Shown here: one piece after another, positions 60,555 to 64,000 of the stretch
How positions within the stretch are numbered: the stretch's first letter is position 1
Layout: the number at the start of each line of letters is the position of its first letter
Notes under the pieces: generated by a model
The model's input: the letters and a program-made list of their open reading frames with translations, nothing else
Told to the model about the DNA's origin: nothing
Database searches by the model: none
Source: an uncultured Oscillospiraceae bacterium
GTDB lineage: Bacteria > Bacillota > Clostridia > Oscillospirales > Oscillospiraceae
DNA length: 64,000 nt
Assembly (NCBI GenBank): GCA_944386985.1
Contig: CALXDD010000009.1
Coordinates: 23,192 to 87,191 of the forward strand
Direction of reading: 5' to 3'
Position numbers and translations under genes: made by a program

Positions 60555-61877
60555 ATGAATCCATCCATCAAGGACAATATGCAGAACTTCGCCATCCAGC
60601 AGGCCCTGAAATACATCGAGGGCAGCCCGGAGGAGAATATCCCCAAGCTGATGGCGCTGGTGGACAAATTTACCCCCGCCGGATGGTATGAGAGCCAGCG
60701 CGGCGCAATCCGCAGCGCCATCAATGAGAAGAACAACTGGTATCAGCTTATTTTGAAGGTCTATGACCTGGACCCCGGCGTCCGAAAGGCCTTCTTCCAG
60801 AACTTTCTCTTCAACGCCAGCCTGCGGGGCAGCGCTGTCCAGGAGAGCGCCAAGGAGCGGGAGGGCTGCAATATCCCCTGGGCCATCCTCCTCGACCCCA
60901 CCTCGGCCTGTAACCTCCACTGCACCGGATGCTGGGCGGCGGAATATGGAAATCAGCTGAATCTGAGTCTTGAGGATATGGACTCCATCATCCGCCAGGG
61001 CAAGCAGCTGGGCACCTACATGTACATCTATACCGGCGGCGAGCCCCTGGTGCGGAAGAAGGATCTCATCAGGATCTGCGAAATGCATCCCGACTGCGAG
61101 TTCCTCTCCTTTACCAACGGGACATTGATCGACGAAGAATTCTGTCAGGAGATGCTGCGGGTCAAAAACTTTGTCCCCGCCATCTCTCTGGAGGGATTTG
61201 AGACCGCCAACGATGGACGCCGGGGCGACGGCGTATATCAGAAGGTACAGGCCGCCATGGCTCTCCTGCGAAAGCACAAGCTGCCCTTCGGAATCTCCAC
61301 CTGCTACACCAGCAAAAATGTGGACGATGTGAGCAGCGAAGCGTACTTTGACCTGATGGTGGAAAACGGCGCGCTCTTTGTGTGGTTCTTCCACTATATG
61401 CCCGTGGGGAACGACGCCGCTGTAGAGCTTCTGCCCACGCCGGAGCAGAGAGAGAAGATGTATCTCCGCATCCGGGAGTTCCGGAAAACGAAACCCATTT
61501 TCAGCATGGACTTCCAGAATGACGCCGAGTATGTGGGCGGCTGTATCGCCGGAGGCAGAAACTATCTCCACATCAACGCCAAGGGCGACGTGGAGCCCTG
61601 CGTCTTCATCCACTACTCCGACGCCAACATCCACCAGGTATCCCTGCTGGAGGCCCTGAAGCGCCCGCTGTTCATGGCCTACCACGACAACCAGCCCTTC
61701 AACGAGAACATGCTGCGTCCCTGCCCCATGCTGGAAAACCCGGAGAAGCTGCGGAAAATGGTCCGGGACACCGGCGCGGCCAGCACGGATTACCAGAGTC
61801 CGGAGAGCGCGGATCACCTGTGCGACAAAACCACGCCCTACGCCGAGGGCTGGAAAACGACGGCGGACAAGCTCTGA
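60555..61877 (+). CDS. Radical SAM enzyme with SPASM-like C-terminus
   Basis: 440 residues. An N-terminal helical domain (1-105) precedes the radical SAM core with ACNLHCTGC (C119, C123, C126 binding the [4Fe-4S] cluster) and GGEP (SAM amino-group motif). A C-terminal GGCIAGGRNYLHINAKGDVE with further cysteines (CVFIHYSD, LRPCPML) suggests at least one auxiliary cluster. Such enzymes modify peptides or small molecules. No precursor peptide gene is visible nearby. The start follows GAAAGAAGGAATACC. Same operon as the MetK-like gene. Confidence 0.9.
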   Translation: MNPSIKDNMQNFAIQQALKYIEGSPEENIPKLMALVDKFTPAGWYESQRGAIRSAINEKNNWYQLILKVYDLDPGVRKAFFQNFLFNASLRGSAVQESAKEREGCNIPWAILLDPTSACNLHCTGCWAAEYGNQLNLSLEDMDSIIRQGKQLGTYMYIYTGGEPLVRKKDLIRICEMHPDCEFLSFTNGTLIDEEFCQEMLRVKNFVPAISLEGFETANDGRRGDGVYQKVQAAMALLRKHKLPFGISTCYTSKNVDDVSSEAYFDLMVENGALFVWFFHYMPVGNDAAVELLPTPEQREKMYLRIREFRKTKPIFSMDFQNDAEYVGGCIAGGRNYLHINAKGDVEPCVFIHYSDANIHQVSLLEALKRPLFMAYHDNQPFNENMLRPCPMLENPEKLRKMVRDTGAASTDYQSPESADHLCDKTTPYAEGWKTTADKL

Positions 61878-61922
61878 TACGGCTGCAGCAGTTGTACCGG
61901 CTGCGGGAAAGCAGAATAGACC

Positions 61923-62795
61923 ATGGCGGCCTAACAGATATTTACCGACGCCACAGCGGATCTGGCAGGCAGCTTGCTGACCGGCATCCCCCCAGTGGAA
62001 ATCATTCCCATGCAGGTGGAAATCGGCGGGAAGGAGTATACCTATGGCCCCACAGGCGATCTCTCCGTGGCCGGTTTCTACCGCCTTCAGCGGGAAGGGA
62101 AATTCGCCGCGACTTCTCAGATCAATCCCTCCGTGTACTTCCAGTATTTTGAGCCGTGTCTGTCTGAGGGCCGGGATATTCTTTACTTGTCCTTTTCCTC
62201 GGGCATGTCCGGCACGATCCAGTCCGCCAAACTGTGCGTGGAGGAGCTGCGGGAGGCGTACCCGGAGCGGACCATCCTCTGTATCGACACTCTCTGCGCC
62301 TCTGTCGGCGAGGGCTTTCTTGTACGGGAGGCCGCCAAAAAGCAGGCGGAGGGGTTCTCCATCCGGGAGACCGCCGACTGGGTGGAGGCGCATCGGCTGG
62401 AAGTCTGCCATTGGTTTACGGTGGACACCTTTGCCCATCTGCGCCACGGCGGGCGGGTTTCCTCCGCTGCCGCCATGGTTGGCACCGCCCTGCAGATCAA
62501 GCCGCTGCTCCATGTAGATGAGCGCGGATGCCTGCAGGTGGCGGAAAAGCCCCGGGGCCGGAAGAACGCCATCGCGGCGCAGCTGGCCAAAATGGAACAG
62601 GGCTGGGCACCGTCGTTTGGAAACCTGGTGGTGATCGGCCACGGCGACGCGCCCGACGCTGCCGGACAGCTTCAGGAAGCCGTGTCCCTGCGCTTCCCGA
62701 AGGCGGAGATCCATACAACCGACATTGGTCCCGTCATAGGCGCCCACACCGGCCCCGGAATGCTGGCCCTGGTCTATTGGGGCGGAAACCGGTAA
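61923..62795 (+). pseudogene. DegV family fatty-acid-binding protein with stop at codon 4
   Basis: The expected start ATG 61923 reads M-A-A-stop (TAA 61932-61934) and then continues in frame QIFTDATADLAG, the exact opening of DegV proteins. One base change would repair it. The rest is intact to 62795: LYLSFSSGMSGTIQSAKL, TLCASVGEG, FTVDTFAHLRHGGRVSS and the C-terminal IGPVIGAHTGPGMLALVYWG. TTG 61974 could serve as a late start but would remove the first strand and the T-D motif. DegV proteins carry fatty acids for phosphorylation. Most likely a recent pseudogene or base error. Confidence 0.75.
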
Positions 62796-62902
62796 GGCGC
62801 AGGGCGCGTTGCGGACATAACAGCGCGTTCCCAGAGGCGCACCGCCCCGTCTCCCATCCCGGGGAGATGTGAAACAAATTCTCCTGTAAACCGTACAACA
62901 TA

Positions 62903-62940
62903 ACAGACCCCGGAGCGATTTCATTTCCTCCGGGGTCTGT
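62903..62940. terminator. Terminator-like hairpin
   Basis: ACAGACCCCGGAG (62903-62915) pairs with CTCCGGGGTCTGT (62928-62940), followed by ATTTTC on the + strand. It lies between the convergent DegV and ATPase genes. Confidence 0.7.
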
Positions 62941-62965
62941 ATTTTCATATAGAAGTTCGTTTTTA

Positions 62966-64000
62966 TCAGAGCTTTTTTACAAACAGCGCCCGAATGGCGT
63001 TCAGGACCGCCAGAATCATCACGCCTACATCGGCAAAGACCGCCAGCCACATATTGGCAACGCCCAAAGCGACCAGCACCAGACAGAGCAGCTTGACGCC
63101 GATGGCCACCACAATGTTCTGATACACAATTCGCAGGCACTTGCGGGAGATCTTGATGGCCTTGGCAATCTGCATGGGGTCATCGTCCATCAGCACCACA
63201 TCGGCGGCCTCGATGGCGGCGTCGGACCCCATGGCTCCCATGGCAATACCGATATCCGCCCGGCCCAGCACAGGGGCGTCGTTGATGCCGTCCCCCACAA
63301 AGGCCAGCTTCTCCTTCCCGTGTTTTTGGGAAAGGAGCTCTTCCACCTTCTCTACCTTGTCCGCGGGCAGCAGCTGGCTGTACACCTGATCTACCCCCAG
63401 CTCCGCCGCCACCTGATCGGCCACCCGCTTGGCGTCGCCGGTGAGCATGACGGTCCGGCGCACTCCGGCGGACCGCAGGGTCCGGATGGCCTCCTTAGCG
63501 GTCGGCTTTATCACGTCGGAAATGACGATGTGTCCGGCATATTGGCCGTCAACAGCCATATGAATGATGGTACCCACGCTGTGACAGCCGATATAAGGGA
63601 CGCCCAGCCGGTCCATCAGCTTGTCGTTTCCTGCCGCCACCGTGTGCCCATCCACCTTGGCAATGACGCCGTTGCCGCTGATCTCCTGGATATCGGACAC
63701 CCTGCTGCGGTCGATCTCTTTGCCGTAGGCCTTCTGGATGCTCTTGCTGATGGGGTGGCTGGAGGCAGACTCCGCCAGAGCCGCATACTCCACCAGCTTG
63801 GCGTTTTCCATCTCGCTGTAGTGGATACCGTTGACCTCAAATACCCCCTGCGTCAGGGTACCGGTTTTGTCAAACACCACGGTCCGGGTCTGGGACAGAG
63901 TCTCCAAATAGTTGGACCCCTTCACCAGCACGCCGGCCTTGCTGGCCCCGCCGATGCCGGCAAAGAAGCTCAGAGGGATACTGATAACCAGGGCGCAGGG
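62966..64000 (-). CDS. Heavy-metal P1B-type ATPase, C-terminal part (cut by window edge)
   Basis: The frame is open to the right edge. It begins inside the transmembrane metal site (PCALVISIPLSFFAGIGGAS, the C-P-C helix) and continues with the phosphorylation motif VFDKTGTLTQG, the P1B-specific ESASSHPISKSIQ (H-P motif), MLTGDAKR and FVGDGINDAPVLGRADIG. The last two helices carry NIVVAIGVKLLCLVLVALG, which with the CPC motif suggests the Zn/Cd/Pb class. It would export heavy metal. The N-terminal metal-binding domain is outside the window. Confidence 0.93.
   Translation of the reverse strand, partial: PCALVISIPLSFFAGIGGASKAGVLVKGSNYLETLSQTRTVVFDKTGTLTQGVFEVNGIHYSEMENAKLVEYAALAESASSHPISKSIQKAYGKEIDRSRVSDIQEISGNGVIAKVDGHTVAAGNDKLMDRLGVPYIGCHSVGTIIHMAVDGQYAGHIVISDVIKPTAKEAIRTLRSAGVRRTVMLTGDAKRVADQVAAELGVDQVYSQLLPADKVEKVEELLSQKHGKEKLAFVGDGINDAPVLGRADIGIAMGAMGSDAAIEAADVVLMDDDPMQIAKAIKISRKCLRIVYQNIVVAIGVKLLCLVLVALGVANMWLAVFADVGVMILAVLNAIRALFVKKL

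Noticed and set aside
60465-63140. Minus-strand frame of nearly 900 codons across the radical SAM and DegV genes.
   Set aside because: The + strand genes carry conserved motifs and ribosome sites; this frame is their shadow.

Overview
The window looks like chromosome of an anaerobic, GC-rich gut Clostridium of the Oscillospiraceae type (Bacillota; relatives of Flavonifractor, Lawsonibacter or Intestinimonas would fit). This is inference from strong AGGAGG ribosome sites, a biotin-dependent Na+ pump decarboxylase, an anaerobic purine/hydantoin cluster (ssnA, ygfK, hyuA, ygeY), several ferredoxin and radical SAM proteins, and a yybP-ykoY manganese leader. I saw no rRNA, tRNA, CRISPR array, phage or complete IS.

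Layout. 1-7.8 kb: end of a nucleoside-type ABC transporter, an RluA pseudouridine synthase, sfsA, the sodium-pumping oxaloacetate decarboxylase operon behind an unusually palindromic leader, and a MazG-like/HAD nucleotide clean-up pair. 7.8-16.4 kb: a leftward envelope locus with a Ser/Thr kinase-TPR protein, a 47-aa membrane protein, a zinc-ribbon repeat protein, a VWA protein, an RCC1-like protein and a TPR lipoprotein. I do not recognise this set as a named system. 16.7-23.4 kb: an AgrC/AgrA-like pair, upp, tsaB-tsaE, a RodA/FtsW protein and a DUF362 ferredoxin protein.

23.6-35.2 kb: the purine/hydantoin cluster ssnA, frameshifted deaminase, ygfK, YczE-like membrane protein, hyuA, GntR regulator, ygeY and a Na+/amino-acid symporter. 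Both ssnA and ygeY have a promoter and then an intrinsic-terminator-like hairpin inside a long leader, which suggests attenuation. A 530-bp inverted-repeat element lies between the two halves. 35.5-45.9 kb: mosaic and partly decayed DNA with an aldo/keto reductase, a DMT permease, a GH79-like glycosidase, DUF2284 and flavodoxin/ferredoxin genes facing an Rrf2 regulator across two matching palindromes, a chemotaxis receptor, an HD-domain pseudogene and a cupin.

46-57 kb: a PucR/CdaR regulator facing a URO-D-like methyltransferase and MFS transporter, followed by a truncated URO-D copy, then a leftward membrane operon (Ca2+ P-type ATPase, frameshifted TVP38, cardiolipin synthase, AI-2E-family permease). 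57-62.8 kb: mntP with its manganese riboswitch, a TetR regulator, and a divergent unit in which a short MetK-like protein and a radical SAM enzyme face a full-length radical SAM paralogue that has lost its cluster cysteines, with a perfect 17-bp palindrome between them. A DegV gene with a stop at codon 4 follows. The right edge cuts a heavy-metal P-type ATPase.

The strongest candidates for undescribed biology are the MetK-like/radical SAM/pseudo-radical SAM unit, the kinase-VWA-RCC1 locus and the two attenuator-like leaders. Several genes carry a single indel or nonsense change (deaminase, TVP38, DegV, HD protein). Some of these may be assembly errors and should be checked against reads.
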